From assembly GCA_963696545.1 (NCBI GenBank), contig CAVOKQ010000008.1:1-64000 (forward strand): a DNA stretch of 64,000 bases. The letters run 5' to 3'. The number at the start of each line of letters is the position of its first letter. Position 1 is the first letter of the stretch. The stretch comes from RPQJ01 sp963696545 (GTDB lineage Bacteria; Pseudomonadota; Gammaproteobacteria; Steroidobacterales; Steroidobacteraceae). The position numbers were made by a program, and so were the translations under genes. Positions 8,965 to 17,438 of the stretch are shown in pieces. The notes under the pieces were generated by a model. The model made no database searches and was not told the origin of the DNA. It was given only the letters and a program-made list of their open reading frames with translations.

Positions 8965-10125
8965 CTAGCCGAGCCTGACCACAGTCCCCTCGGGGAGCTT
9001 TGCCGCAGTCGCCTTTTCCCAGCGTTCTTCGATCAGTTCCTTGGCTGCCTGCTCCAGGAACTCGGGCGCGGCCCAGGTCTGCACGTCGAAGTCGCGCTGG
9101 ATGTAGCCGTGCGTCAGCATGAAGTCCTTGCCGATCTCGATCTGCGCGAGGTTCTTCGGCGACAAGCTGGGCACCATGTCAATGTGCTTGATGCCCTGGT
9201 ACGTGTCATCGGCGTCGCGATAGTAGGTCTGCCGGTCAAGGATCACCGCGGCCGCACGCTTGTGCTCGTTGGCCCAGCGCCCGACCTTGATCATCGCCTT
9301 CAGGAAGGTGATGACCAGTTCGGGATGCTCCTCAGCCATCACGTCGCTGCAAGTGATGACGGCGGGTTCGTTGTTCGCCTGCAGGCGCCAGTCCGGGTAT
9401 CGCGACAGGTCCTCGATCGCGGCAATCTTGCCCGTTTCCTCCTGCAGGTGCTGCCAAGTCTTGCTGTGCGTATAGATCGCATCGACCTTGCCGTCGAGCA
9501 ACGCCGCCTCCAACGGGCGGAAAGCCAGGTTGCGCTTGTGATCCATCTTTCCCATGTAGAGTTCGGTCGCACTGCCCAGCGGCTCGAGCATCTTGTCGTC
9601 GCCGTACCAGTCATCTGCATACGGAAACTCGACGATCTCGACGTCGTCCATGCTCATGTCGTTCAGCATCAGCATGTTCAGGATTCCGTAGTGCTCGGTG
9701 ATCCGCCACCAGTCGTTCTTCAGCGTGTTCAGGCTCTTCGACAGGCCGATGCGCTTGCCCTTCAGGTGGCTCATCTTGAAGATCGGGTCCTTCGCCCGCA
9801 CCAGCATGCAGCCGCCTTCGTAGGTTGCCGTCGCGCCCAGCAGGCGCGTGCGGCGAATGTCCGCCTCGACGTGGATCGGCGGGTAGAGCCCGCCGAAGCG
9901 GATCAGGTTGTCGAGGTTGTGAATGTAGTGCGGATACCAGTCGTTCTCGCGGCGGCTGCGAAAGTACGAGTAATCGACGCCGATTGCCGCGAAGTCGGTC
10001 TTGCACCAGCCCAACTCCTGGTCAACATTGCTCGCCGAGACCATGCCGCAGTTGGTGTAGAAGACCTCCTTCCAGTTCAGCTCGACGGTGTTGAGCTTCT
10101 TTCCTTTGACGATGGTGGTGGGCAC
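8965..10125 (-). CDS. DszB-like sulfinate desulfinase candidate (periplasmic-binding-protein fold)
   Basis: A 386-residue protein with no signal peptide. It resembles DszB, the 2-(2'-hydroxyphenyl)benzenesulfinate desulfinase of the 4S dibenzothiophene pathway, and related NMT1/THI5-like proteins usually labelled 'ABC substrate-binding'. The DszB catalytic residues Cys27, His60 and Arg70 with the following GG line up with C26 (YTNC), H66 (YPHY) and R76 (RFGG), at identical His-Arg spacing. RTRLLG after the PP motif and the C-terminal QTWAAPEFL are also shared. The start is GTG 10125 behind GAGG. No dszA, dszC or flavin reductase gene is near, so the substrate is unknown. The alternative is a non-enzymatic cytoplasmic relative. 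Confidence 0.7.
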   Translation of the reverse strand: MPTTIVKGKKLNTVELNWKEVFYTNCGMVSASNVDQELGWCKTDFAAIGVDYSYFRSRRENDWYPHYIHNLDNLIRFGGLYPPIHVEADIRRTRLLGATATYEGGCMLVRAKDPIFKMSHLKGKRIGLSKSLNTLKNDWWRITEHYGILNMLMLNDMSMDDVEIVEFPYADDWYGDDKMLEPLGSATELYMGKMDHKRNLAFRPLEAALLDGKVDAIYTHSKTWQHLQEETGKIAAIEDLSRYPDWRLQANNEPAVITCSDVMAEEHPELVITFLKAMIKVGRWANEHKRAAAVILDRQTYYRDADDTYQGIKHIDMVPSLSPKNLAQIEIGKDFMLTHGYIQRDFDVQTWAAPEFLEQAAKELIEERWEKATAAKLPEGTVVRLG

Positions 10126-10465
10126 GGTTAAGTCCTCGTCTTTCCCTGCAATCGATATGAACGGTGCGTTTGCCGCCCGGACATGTCGCTAGTTCACCAC
10201 CGCGGCCGGTGCCCTACTGGACATGCTGGGACATGGTCTGGACACTTGCGGACAAGCGGTATAGAGATTTCGCACATGCCGCTTCTAACGGCGGCTTCAT
10301 TTTAGTGCGGATGGCCGCTTCGGGTCGCTTTTCACCGTACAACGTCTGCTCTAAGCGCGCGGGGAGCAAGCTTGTCCCAGCCGGACCCAGACGCTTCCCG
10401 ACCACGCTCCTGCTGCCGTTCCGGCGTCTCCGGAGATCGGCGAAGAACCTTCGCTTCCTGGCGCG
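10126..10465. other. Intergenic region with repeat copy 2
   Basis: This 340 bp separates the desulfinase-like gene from the L,D-transpeptidase gene. It has no credible ORF. It holds the second copy of the 33-bp repeat (10312-10344) and a short CCGCTTCTAACGGCGG inverted motif near 10279. The rest shows nothing recognisable. Confidence 0.5.
10312..10344 (+). repeat. Dispersed 33-bp repeat, copy 2
   Basis: It matches 27 of 33 positions with 7265-7297, in the same orientation. Together the two copies bracket about 3 kb of accessory genes. Confidence 0.6.
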
Positions 10466-12136
10466 TCAGCGCGGCAGCCGGAAATCGCTGTCGAGTGCGG
10501 CGAGCGTCGCCAGGTCGCGCCCGTAGACGTCGTTGCGGAACAGCACCTGGCCGTCGGGCGTCGGCTGCGCGGTCCAGTACAGCAGCAGCACTGGCACCGG
10601 CTTCGCGAGGTTGACCGTCTTCATGGCCTTGGCCTTCACGACCTCGGCCATCGTCGCCTGGTTCCACTTCTCGGGATCGTTCAGCACCAGTTCGGCGAGC
10701 TCGAACGCGTTCTGCACGCGGATGCAGCCCGAGCTGAACGTGCGCTCATCCTTGTCGAACAGGGCCTTCGTCGGCGTGTCGTGCAGGTACACCGAGTACT
10801 TGTTCGGGAACATGATCTTCACGAGCCCGAGCGCGTTGTCGTCGCCTGGATCCTGCCGCAACTGGTACGGCGGAAGATTGCCTGCGCCGTAGCGGCTCCA
10901 GTTGACCGAGCTGGGGTTCACCTCCCGGCCACTCGCATCGATCACGCGGATGTTGTTGCGCTTCAGGTAGCCCGGATCCTTCCTGAGGATCGGCAGCTTG
11001 TCCTTGACGAGGATGCCGGGGGGGATCGTCCACGTCGGGTTGAACACGACGTAGGTGATCATCGAGCGAAAGATCGGCGTTTCGCGATACGGGCGCCCGA
11101 CGATCACCTTCGAGGTCCACACCGGCTCGTCATTGCGGAAGTACGAGACGCTGAAGCCCGCGACGTCCACCAGCACGAACTCGCCGACCATCTCGTGCAG
11201 TACCCAGCGGCTGCGCTCGAGATTGACGCGGATCTGGTCGATGCGCGCGGACACCGGCACGTTGATTGCCGCCAGCGTCCCGGGACCCACGGCACCGTCC
11301 GGCGTGAGGCCATGGCGCTGCTGGAACCGCTTTACGGCCGCTTCGAGCTCTGAGTCGTAATTCGTATCGAGCGGTGGCAGCGGCGCCTCGAGATCGCCTG
11401 CGAGGTCCTTCGTTACCTTGAGCCTGTAGCGCAGGGACGGCACGCGCGGATCGCTGACCCCCGGCTTCAGCGGCGGGCCGCTGCTGATCACCGACCATCC
11501 GCCGGCGGCTTGGAGCGCCCGGTATTCCTTCAGGCGCTCACGGCCCCGCTGGTACCACGGGTGCTGCGGCCGCGCCTTCTCGAAGGCTTCCTCGATCTGC
11601 CCTGTGACGATCACCGCGCGGAATCGATCGAACGCCTCGTCGACATCGAGCGGTCGCGCCGCGAAGTTCCACTGCGGATCGAGTTGCTCCGGGTCCACCT
11701 TGCCGAAGTACAGGTGATGCAGCGCGAGCATCGTGGCGTCGGTCGCGACGACCTCGAGGTCGGCCTGGTCGGTGGGCGAAAGGGACTTGCCGCCACGCAG
11801 GTCCGAGCGGAACGACTGCAGCGCCTCGACGTGATAGTCCTCGGGATCGAGCCCGTCCCACTGCAGGTCCGCAATCGCTGCGATCAGCTGGTCGAGCCGC
11901 GCGGGATCCTGCCAGTGCGGCTGGAACTGCTCGGCCTCGTAGTAGCGCGCGACGCCGTCCCCCGCGACGATCGGCGCGCCGCGCACATCGTGGTCGCGTG
12001 AGTCGTGCTCGTGCTCGTAGCGCAGGTGATCGACGCGCTCGCGTATCGCCTCGGAGACCGGGCTCACGTCCTGGCTGGACGCGATCGACGCGAGCAGCAT
12101 CGCCGCGGCGACGAGTGACAGACGCAGTGTTCGCAC
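10466..12136 (-). CDS. L,D-transpeptidase of the YcbB/LdtD type
   Basis: A 556-residue exported murein enzyme forming 3-3 cross-links or attaching proteins to peptidoglycan. It has a signal peptide (RTLRLSLVAAAMLLASIASS), an N-terminal scaffold domain, a peptidoglycan-binding repeat (FQQRHGLTPDGAVGPGTLAAI at about 270-290) and a YkuD catalytic domain. That domain holds the upstream His (YLHDTP) and SSGCIRV with catalytic Cys471. I chose GTG 12136 because AGGAGG sits eight bases ahead and the signal peptide starts there. The reading frame stays open far upstream, but only as an antisense shadow of rimO. It follows rimO by 47 bp and may share its transcript. Confidence 0.93.
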   Translation of the reverse strand: MRTLRLSLVAAAMLLASIASSQDVSPVSEAIRERVDHLRYEHEHDSRDHDVRGAPIVAGDGVARYYEAEQFQPHWQDPARLDQLIAAIADLQWDGLDPEDYHVEALQSFRSDLRGGKSLSPTDQADLEVVATDATMLALHHLYFGKVDPEQLDPQWNFAARPLDVDEAFDRFRAVIVTGQIEEAFEKARPQHPWYQRGRERLKEYRALQAAGGWSVISSGPPLKPGVSDPRVPSLRYRLKVTKDLAGDLEAPLPPLDTNYDSELEAAVKRFQQRHGLTPDGAVGPGTLAAINVPVSARIDQIRVNLERSRWVLHEMVGEFVLVDVAGFSVSYFRNDEPVWTSKVIVGRPYRETPIFRSMITYVVFNPTWTIPPGILVKDKLPILRKDPGYLKRNNIRVIDASGREVNPSSVNWSRYGAGNLPPYQLRQDPGDDNALGLVKIMFPNKYSVYLHDTPTKALFDKDERTFSSGCIRVQNAFELAELVLNDPEKWNQATMAEVVKAKAMKTVNLAKPVPVLLLYWTAQPTPDGQVLFRNDVYGRDLATLAALDSDFRLPR

Positions 12137-12183
12137 GGAAGGTCCTCCTGACCTGCAACGTAACGGCGAACGGTCGATCGCGC

Positions 12184-13506
12184 CTACCTGCTGCGCGAAA
12201 CCTTCGCGACCAGGTCGTAGTCGCCGGCCGCGGTGATCTCGACGTCGGCCCAGTCGCCGGCCTTGAGCTTGCCGGGCCTGGCGATGCGCACGGTGCCGTC
12301 GATCTCCGGTGCGTCCGCCTCGGAGCGCGCGATCGCGCCGTCCGCGTCGACCGTGTCGACCAGCACGCGCATCTTCCGGCCGACTTTCGCCGCGAGCTTC
12401 TCCGCACTGATCTCGGCAGCGAGCTCCATGAAGCGATCGAGTCGCTCCTGCTTGACTTCCTCTGGGACGGGATCCGGCAGTGCGTTTGCAGCGGCACCCT
12501 CGACCGGCGAGTACTTGAAGCAGCCGACGCGATCGAGCCGCGCCTCGCGCAGCCAGTCGAGCAACACCTCGAAGTCCTGCTCCGTCTCGCCCGGGAAGCC
12601 GACGATGAACGTGCTGCGGATCGTGATGTCGGGGCAGATCTCGCGCCACGCATGGATCCGCGCGAGCGTGTTCTCGGCGTGTGCGGGGCGCTTCATCAGC
12701 TTCAGCACCCGCGGGCTGCCGTGCTGGAACGGCACGTCGAGGTAGGGCAGCACCTTGCGCTCGGCCATCAGCGGGATGACCTCGTCCACGTGCGGGTACG
12801 GGTAGACGTAGTGCAGGCGAACCCATGCGCCGAGCGAACCGAGTGACCTCGCGAGATCCGTGAAGCGCGCCTTCACCGGCTTGCCGCCCCAGAAGCCGGT
12901 CGCATACTTCAGGTCGGCACCGTAAGCGCTCGTGTCCTGCGAGATCACGAGCAGTTCCTTCACGCCCGCCTTCACCAGGCGCTCGGCTTCGAGCATCACC
13001 TCGCCGATCGGGCGGCTCGCGAGGTCGCCGCGCATCGACGGGATGATGCAGAACGTGCAGCGGTGATTGCAGCCCTCGGAAATCTTCAGGTACGCATAGT
13101 GCCGCGGCGTGAGGCGGATGCCCTGCGGCGGCACGAGGTCGACGAATGGGTCGTGCAGCGGCGGCAACTGCTCGTGCACGGCGTTTACGACTTCTTCGTA
13201 TGCGTGTGGCCCGGTGACCTTGAGCACGCTCGGGTGGCGATTCGTGATGGTCTCGGGCTTCGCGCCGAGGCAGCCGGTGACGATCACCTTGCCGTTGCGT
13301 GCGACGGCCTCGCCAATGGCTTCGAGCGACTCGTGCACGGCATCGTCGATGAAGCCGCAGGTGTTCACGACGACGAGGTTCGCGTCCTCGTAGGAGCCGA
13401 CCACGTCGTAGCCCTCAGCACGCAGCCGCGTGAGGATGCGTTCAGAATCCACCAGCGCCTTGGGGCAGCCGAGGGAAACGAAGCCGATTTTCGGAGGCGA
13501 GGACAA
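12184..13506 (-). CDS. rimO: Ribosomal protein S12 methylthiotransferase RimO
   Basis: A radical-SAM enzyme that methylthiolates an aspartate of ribosomal protein S12. The 440 residues carry the three N-terminal UPF0004 cysteines (C14, C50, C79) for the auxiliary 4Fe-4S cluster, the radical-SAM CxxxCxxC at C146/C150/C153 (SEGCNHRCTFC), and a C-terminal TRAM domain from about residue 370. RimO rather than MiaB is indicated by SLGCPKALVDSE at the start and IIPSMRGDLASR after the cluster motif. No anomalies are seen. Confidence 0.97.
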   Translation of the reverse strand: MSSPPKIGFVSLGCPKALVDSERILTRLRAEGYDVVGSYEDANLVVVNTCGFIDDAVHESLEAIGEAVARNGKVIVTGCLGAKPETITNRHPSVLKVTGPHAYEEVVNAVHEQLPPLHDPFVDLVPPQGIRLTPRHYAYLKISEGCNHRCTFCIIPSMRGDLASRPIGEVMLEAERLVKAGVKELLVISQDTSAYGADLKYATGFWGGKPVKARFTDLARSLGSLGAWVRLHYVYPYPHVDEVIPLMAERKVLPYLDVPFQHGSPRVLKLMKRPAHAENTLARIHAWREICPDITIRSTFIVGFPGETEQDFEVLLDWLREARLDRVGCFKYSPVEGAAANALPDPVPEEVKQERLDRFMELAAEISAEKLAAKVGRKMRVLVDTVDADGAIARSEADAPEIDGTVRIARPGKLKAGDWADVEITAAGDYDLVAKVSRSR

Positions 13507-13555
13507 GGGGGGTTGTGTCCGGCGTGCAGGTTGTCGTGAGAAGACGCTGACGCGC

Positions 13556-13822
13556 CTACTCGACCATGCAGCCGCCGCCGCCGCAGACCGGAGCGCCGCA
13601 GGGGCCGCTGTCGCACGGACGCTCCTGCCTGCTGCCGAGCGAGCCGGTGAGCACGTTGCCGCCGGTGATCAGCCGCTCCACCTTCGCGTTGCCGGGCGTG
13701 CCGTCCAGCGGGACGCTCGCGCGGCGGCACAGGTCGCCCCACGTCGTAACCTGCTCGGCCATCTTGTGGCTGACTTCGACGACGCGTCCGTTCGCGGGGC
13801 AGTGGTAGTCGTAGGTGGGCAT
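13556..13822 (-). CDS. Small cysteine-rich zinc-ribbon-like protein
   Basis: An 88-residue protein that opens MPTYDYHCPANGR, like FmdB-type regulatory zinc ribbons. In place of the standard CxxC pairs it has one cysteine at each site, and a cysteine/glycine-rich tail (CDSGPCGAPVCGGGGCMVE). The tail may bind metal. It is 49 bp upstream of rimO on the same strand. Function is unknown; a metal-binding regulator or chaperone is conceivable. Confidence 0.75.
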   Translation of the reverse strand: MPTYDYHCPANGRVVEVSHKMAEQVTTWGDLCRRASVPLDGTPGNAKVERLITGGNVLTGSLGSRQERPCDSGPCGAPVCGGGGCMVE

Positions 13823-13960
13823 GGGAGTCCGGCACGTTTCTGCTGAAACGGGCCACTATTCTAGCGGAAACGCGCGGCAAGGCTTATCGGCCCCGAAATT
13901 CGCCGTTTCGGTTCGATTCAGTCCTTTCGGACCACGTTGCACCGCACGAGTATTGCCCGC

Positions 13961-14515
13961 ATGCCCAGCGCGGGTCACCAAGCGAGCGTCGATATTACCC
14001 AGCGAATCATCATCATTCGGCGGGAGCGGATGCTGTTGGATTCCGACCTTGCCAGTCTCTATGGGGTTCCGACCAGGCGCCTGAACGAGCAGGTCAGGCG
14101 AAACAGGGATCGCTTTCCGGCAGACTTCGTGGTGCAGCTCACTCAAGACGAGTGGGACGTTCTAAGGTCGCAGATTGCGACCTTAAAGCCAGGCCGGGGT
14201 CGGCATCGAAAGTACCTGCCGCTCGCCTTCACGGAGCACGGCGCGATCATGGCGGCAACCGTACTCAGTAGCCGCAAGGCTCTGGAGATGTCGATCTACG
14301 TCGTCCGCGCATTAGTGAAGCTGCGGCAGGTCATGTCGTCCAACAGCGTGCTCGCGACAAAGCTCGAAGCGCTTGAACGCTCATTGGCGACGTTGGATGC
14401 CGGGACGCGGCGCCAATTCGACGATGTCCATGCTGCAATTCGAGCGCTGATGGCCCAGCCGAAAGAGGCGTCGCGTCCAATAGGGTTTACGGCTGACCTG
14501 TCGGATGGCAATTGA
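13961..14515 (+). CDS. ORF6N-domain DNA-binding protein
   Basis: About 184 residues with an N-terminal ORF6N domain (IRRERMLLDSDLASLYGVPTR, then LNEQVRRNRDRFPADFVVQL and AFTEHGAIMAA). This DNA-binding domain is frequent in phage anti-repressor-like proteins and on mobile islands. The C-terminal half is helical, with a heptad-like pattern (LATKLEALERSLATLD), possibly a coiled coil. I prefer ATG 13961; a TTG at 13937 would extend it by eight residues. No clear ribosome site is seen. It stands alone between unrelated housekeeping genes, which suggests a captured phage gene. Confidence 0.85.
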   Translation: MPSAGHQASVDITQRIIIIRRERMLLDSDLASLYGVPTRRLNEQVRRNRDRFPADFVVQLTQDEWDVLRSQIATLKPGRGRHRKYLPLAFTEHGAIMAATVLSSRKALEMSIYVVRALVKLRQVMSSNSVLATKLEALERSLATLDAGTRRQFDDVHAAIRALMAQPKEASRPIGFTADLSDGN

Positions 14516-14549
14516 TGGTCCAAGACCGGGAAGACTGCACAAGCACCGT

Positions 14550-15851
14550 TCAACCCAGCGCGTACAGATTGCCGTCGGTGCCGCCGACGTATACGACCCC
14601 GCGATCGACCGCGGGCGAGCCGAGGATCGCGCCGACCGAGATGAACCGGTAGAAATCGATGTACATGTCCTCGAAGTCGCCGAAGACGGGCGAGAAGGAC
14701 TGCTGGTTCAGGCTGCCATCGGCGTTCAGGACCTTCATCGGGTCGCGCTTCGAGGCCTCGGTCTGGAACTCCCACGCGAGCTGGCCCGTCTTCGCATTCA
14801 CGGCGTATAGCCTGCCGTTGTGGCAACCGAAGTACGCGAGATCACCGGCCAGCGCGGCGGACGAGAATACGTAGGCCTTTGCGTCGAAGTTGAACCGGAG
14901 CCGCCCCGTGCGCGCGTCGAGCGCCATGAATCGCGAGCTGTCGGACGTACCGGCGTAGACGAGGCCGTCGCGCACCGCCGGCGTGCCGTTCACCCACGAC
15001 TTGCTGGTCGGGTAATCCCACTTCTTGCGGCCGGTCGCGGCGTCGATGGCGTAGACGTGCGCGTCGCGGCTGCCCACGTAGACCGTGCCGTCCACGACCG
15101 CCGGCGACGACTGGAACCCGACCTGGTTGTGATTCACAGGATCCTCGCCACCCTTGAACGCCCACTTCTGCTGGCCGCTGTCCGCATCGATTGCATAAAG
15201 GCAGCCGTCCCAGCTGCCGATGTAGACCGTGCCGTTCGCGACGGCAGGTGACGCATGCACGACGTCCTTCGTCGCGAACTTCCATTGCAGCACGCCGCTC
15301 TTCGCGTCCACCGCGTAGACGTTGCCGTCGCCGCTGCCGAAGAACACCTTGCCGTTCACGACGGCCGGCGATGAAGTGAACACGTCCCACGCGTCGGGGA
15401 TCGTCTGTGCCGGCGACGGATACCCGTGCAGGTTCTTCGCCTCGAACTTACGCTCGTGCTCCGTGGCGAAGACCCAGCGCGGCTCGCCGGAAGCGGCGTC
15501 GAGCGCCGCGAGCGACCCTGCTGACGAAACGAAGTAGACGATCCCGTCGGAGACCGTGGGAGACGACGCGATCGGCATCCGCGACTTGAAGTTCCACTTC
15601 TCCTTGCCGGACTGCTGGTCGATCGCGTGCAGGTGGCCGCTCATGCTGCCGATGTAGACGACACCACCAGCGATGGCAGGCGACGTCACGATCGGACCGG
15701 CGGTCTTGAACGCCCACTTCACCGTCGGTGCCTGCGTCGGGCCGGCGGAGTGGTACACGCCCGAGCGGGCAGCATCGGCGTGGAAGGTCGCCTGCGCATG
15801 AGCCAGCGATGCAAGGGTGCAAAGCAGCACGAAGGTCGCGATCCGGATCAT
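14550..15851 (-). CDS. Exported PQQ-repeat beta-propeller protein (BamB-like)
   Basis: 433 residues with a signal peptide (MIRIATFVLLCTLASLAHAQ). At least seven blade repeats follow, of the type 'VVYIGSMSGHLHAID ... G..KW.F' (PQQ enzyme-like repeats). The repeat architecture resembles BamB and other PQQ-like proteins, but there is no lipobox. The catalytic residues of quinoprotein dehydrogenases cannot be recognised. It probably acts as a periplasmic scaffold or sensor. The start at ATG 15851 is supported by GGGAG eight bases ahead and by the signal peptide. It is transcribed divergently from the pirin gene. Confidence 0.88.
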   Translation of the reverse strand: MIRIATFVLLCTLASLAHAQATFHADAARSGVYHSAGPTQAPTVKWAFKTAGPIVTSPAIAGGVVYIGSMSGHLHAIDQQSGKEKWNFKSRMPIASSPTVSDGIVYFVSSAGSLAALDAASGEPRWVFATEHERKFEAKNLHGYPSPAQTIPDAWDVFTSSPAVVNGKVFFGSGDGNVYAVDAKSGVLQWKFATKDVVHASPAVANGTVYIGSWDGCLYAIDADSGQQKWAFKGGEDPVNHNQVGFQSSPAVVDGTVYVGSRDAHVYAIDAATGRKKWDYPTSKSWVNGTPAVRDGLVYAGTSDSSRFMALDARTGRLRFNFDAKAYVFSSAALAGDLAYFGCHNGRLYAVNAKTGQLAWEFQTEASKRDPMKVLNADGSLNQQSFSPVFGDFEDMYIDFYRFISVGAILGSPAVDRGVVYVGGTDGNLYALG

Positions 15852-16084
15852 CTTGAGTCTCCCGGGGCGCCGATCGGGAAGCCGACGCGAGGACACGATA
15901 GCGACCGACGAGGTCGTGGGGTCATCATGCGGGCCCGTTTCGTCGCGCCACCGCAACGGTTGGCCGCAGCGGCCGCCGCGGCGACCGGAAAATCGATGTA
16001 ATCGATTGTTCAAGACTATTTTCCCATTTTATTATCGAAAGAAGCGGCGATATCTTTCGCAACTCGCAATCCCGGAGATTTCCC

Positions 16085-16786
16085 ATGGCCGAGATCCGCC
16101 GCGCGAACGACAGGGGCTACGCCGACCACGGCTGGCTGAAGTCGTATCACTCGTTCTCGTTCGCCGACTACTGGGACCCGCGGCACGTCGAGTTCGGCCC
16201 GCTGCGGGTCATCAACGAGGACCGCGTCGTCCCGGGCGCCGGCTTCGGCACGCACGGCCACCGCGACATGGAGATCATCAGCTACGTGCTCGACGGCGAG
16301 CTCGCGCACAAGGATTCGACCGGCACGAGCTCGGTGATCCGTCCGGGCGACGTGCAGCGGATGAGCGCGGGCCGCGGCGTGATGCACAGCGAGTTCAACG
16401 GCTCGCACTCGAAGCCGGTGCACTTCCTGCAGATCTGGATCCAGCCGAACGTGGTCGGCATCGAGCCCGGTTACGAAGAGAAGCGCTTCGGCCCTGAGCA
16501 GAAGCGCGGCCGGTTGCGCCTGGTCGCGTCGCCCGACGGCGCCGACGGTTCGGTGGTGATCCGTCAGGACGCGCGACTTCATGCCGGGCTGTTCGACGCA
16601 GCGGAACGCGCTACGCTCGCGGTCGCGCCCGGCCGGCGCATCTATGTCCACGTCGCGCGCGGCAGGGTCACGGCGAATGGCGAGCAGCTCGACGCCGGGG
16701 ACGCGCTGAAGCTGACCGACGTCACGACGCTCGACCTGTCCGACGGCGTGGATGCGGAAGTGCTGGTGTTCGATCTACCCGGCTAG
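16085..16786 (+). CDS. Pirin-family bicupin protein (YhaK type)
   Basis: 233 residues of the pirin family, two cupin barrels with a metal site in the N-terminal one. The metal ligands are visible as the HGHRDMEI pair of histidines, then HSEFN with His and Glu. Some relatives have quercetin 2,3-dioxygenase activity and others are redox-responsive regulators, so the reaction here is not fixed. The ATG follows CCCGGAGATTTCCC. The GST gene begins 10 bp downstream, so the two are probably co-transcribed and may serve oxidative or electrophile stress. Confidence 0.93.
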   Translation: MAEIRRANDRGYADHGWLKSYHSFSFADYWDPRHVEFGPLRVINEDRVVPGAGFGTHGHRDMEIISYVLDGELAHKDSTGTSSVIRPGDVQRMSAGRGVMHSEFNGSHSKPVHFLQIWIQPNVVGIEPGYEEKRFGPEQKRGRLRLVASPDGADGSVVIRQDARLHAGLFDAAERATLAVAPGRRIYVHVARGRVTANGEQLDAGDALKLTDVTTLDLSDGVDAEVLVFDLPG

Positions 16787-16796
16787 GAGCCTGCAC

Positions 16797-17438
16797 ATGT
16801 ACACGCTGTACTTTTCCCCCGGCACGGCGAGCCTCGTGGTGCACCAGGCGCTGCTCGAGATCGGCGCGCCGTTCACGCTGGTGAAAGTCGACTTCGACAA
16901 GGACGAGCAGCGTGGTGCCGAATACCTGCGCCTGAACCCGCGCGGGCAGGTGCCGACGCTGGTCATCGACGGCCGGCCGTACTTCGAGTCCGCGGCATTA
17001 TTGATGCTGCTGGCCGAGCGTCACCCGGAGGCGAAGCTCGCACCGCCGCAGGGCAGTCCGTTGCGTGCGGACTATTACCAGTGGCTCGCGTATCTCGCGA
17101 CGACGTTCGGCGCGACCTACCGTCAATGGTTCTACCCGTCGGATCTCGGCTCGCCCGAGCACACCCCGGCGGTGCGGGACGCGCTGCGCAACAAGATCGA
17201 GGATGCCTGGGCATTCGTGAATGCCCACCTGGAAGCCCATGGCCCTTACATCCTCGGCGCGGAGTTCTCCGGCGTGGACCTGCTCGCCACGATGTACATG
17301 CGGTGGTCGCGCAACATGCCGAAGCCCGCGCTCGAATGGCCTGCGCTGCGTCGCCTCGCGGATCTCGTGCGTGCGCGCCCGAGCTGGGCGAAGCTCTACG
17401 AGGCCGAGGGCCTCACCGACTGGCGCGGCCCCGGTTAG
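16797..17438 (+). CDS. Glutathione S-transferase family protein
   Basis: 213 residues. The N-terminal thioredoxin-fold domain includes LYFSPGTASLVVHQAL, the cis-proline motif GQVPTL and the glutathione-binding YFESAALLMLL. An all-helical C-terminal domain with the GVDLLATMYMRW N-capping region follows. The catalytic residue is probably the Ser near position 7 of SPGTAS. Start ATG 16797 follows TAGGAG. It overlaps the convergent MATE gene by 4 bp at the 3' end. Confidence 0.93.
   Translation: MYTLYFSPGTASLVVHQALLEIGAPFTLVKVDFDKDEQRGAEYLRLNPRGQVPTLVIDGRPYFESAALLMLLAERHPEAKLAPPQGSPLRADYYQWLAYLATTFGATYRQWFYPSDLGSPEHTPAVRDALRNKIEDAWAFVNAHLEAHGPYILGAEFSGVDLLATMYMRWSRNMPKPALEWPALRRLADLVRARPSWAKLYEAEGLTDWRGPG

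Noticed and set aside
12480..12495. TGCGTTTGCAG, similar to the LacI-type operator
   Set aside because: It is inside rimO coding sequence, matches only half of the palindrome and is not near a promoter.
12137..12826. Upstream extension of the L,D-transpeptidase frame
   Set aside because: It overlaps rimO in antisense and lacks homology. The signal peptide and ribosome site place the start at 12136.
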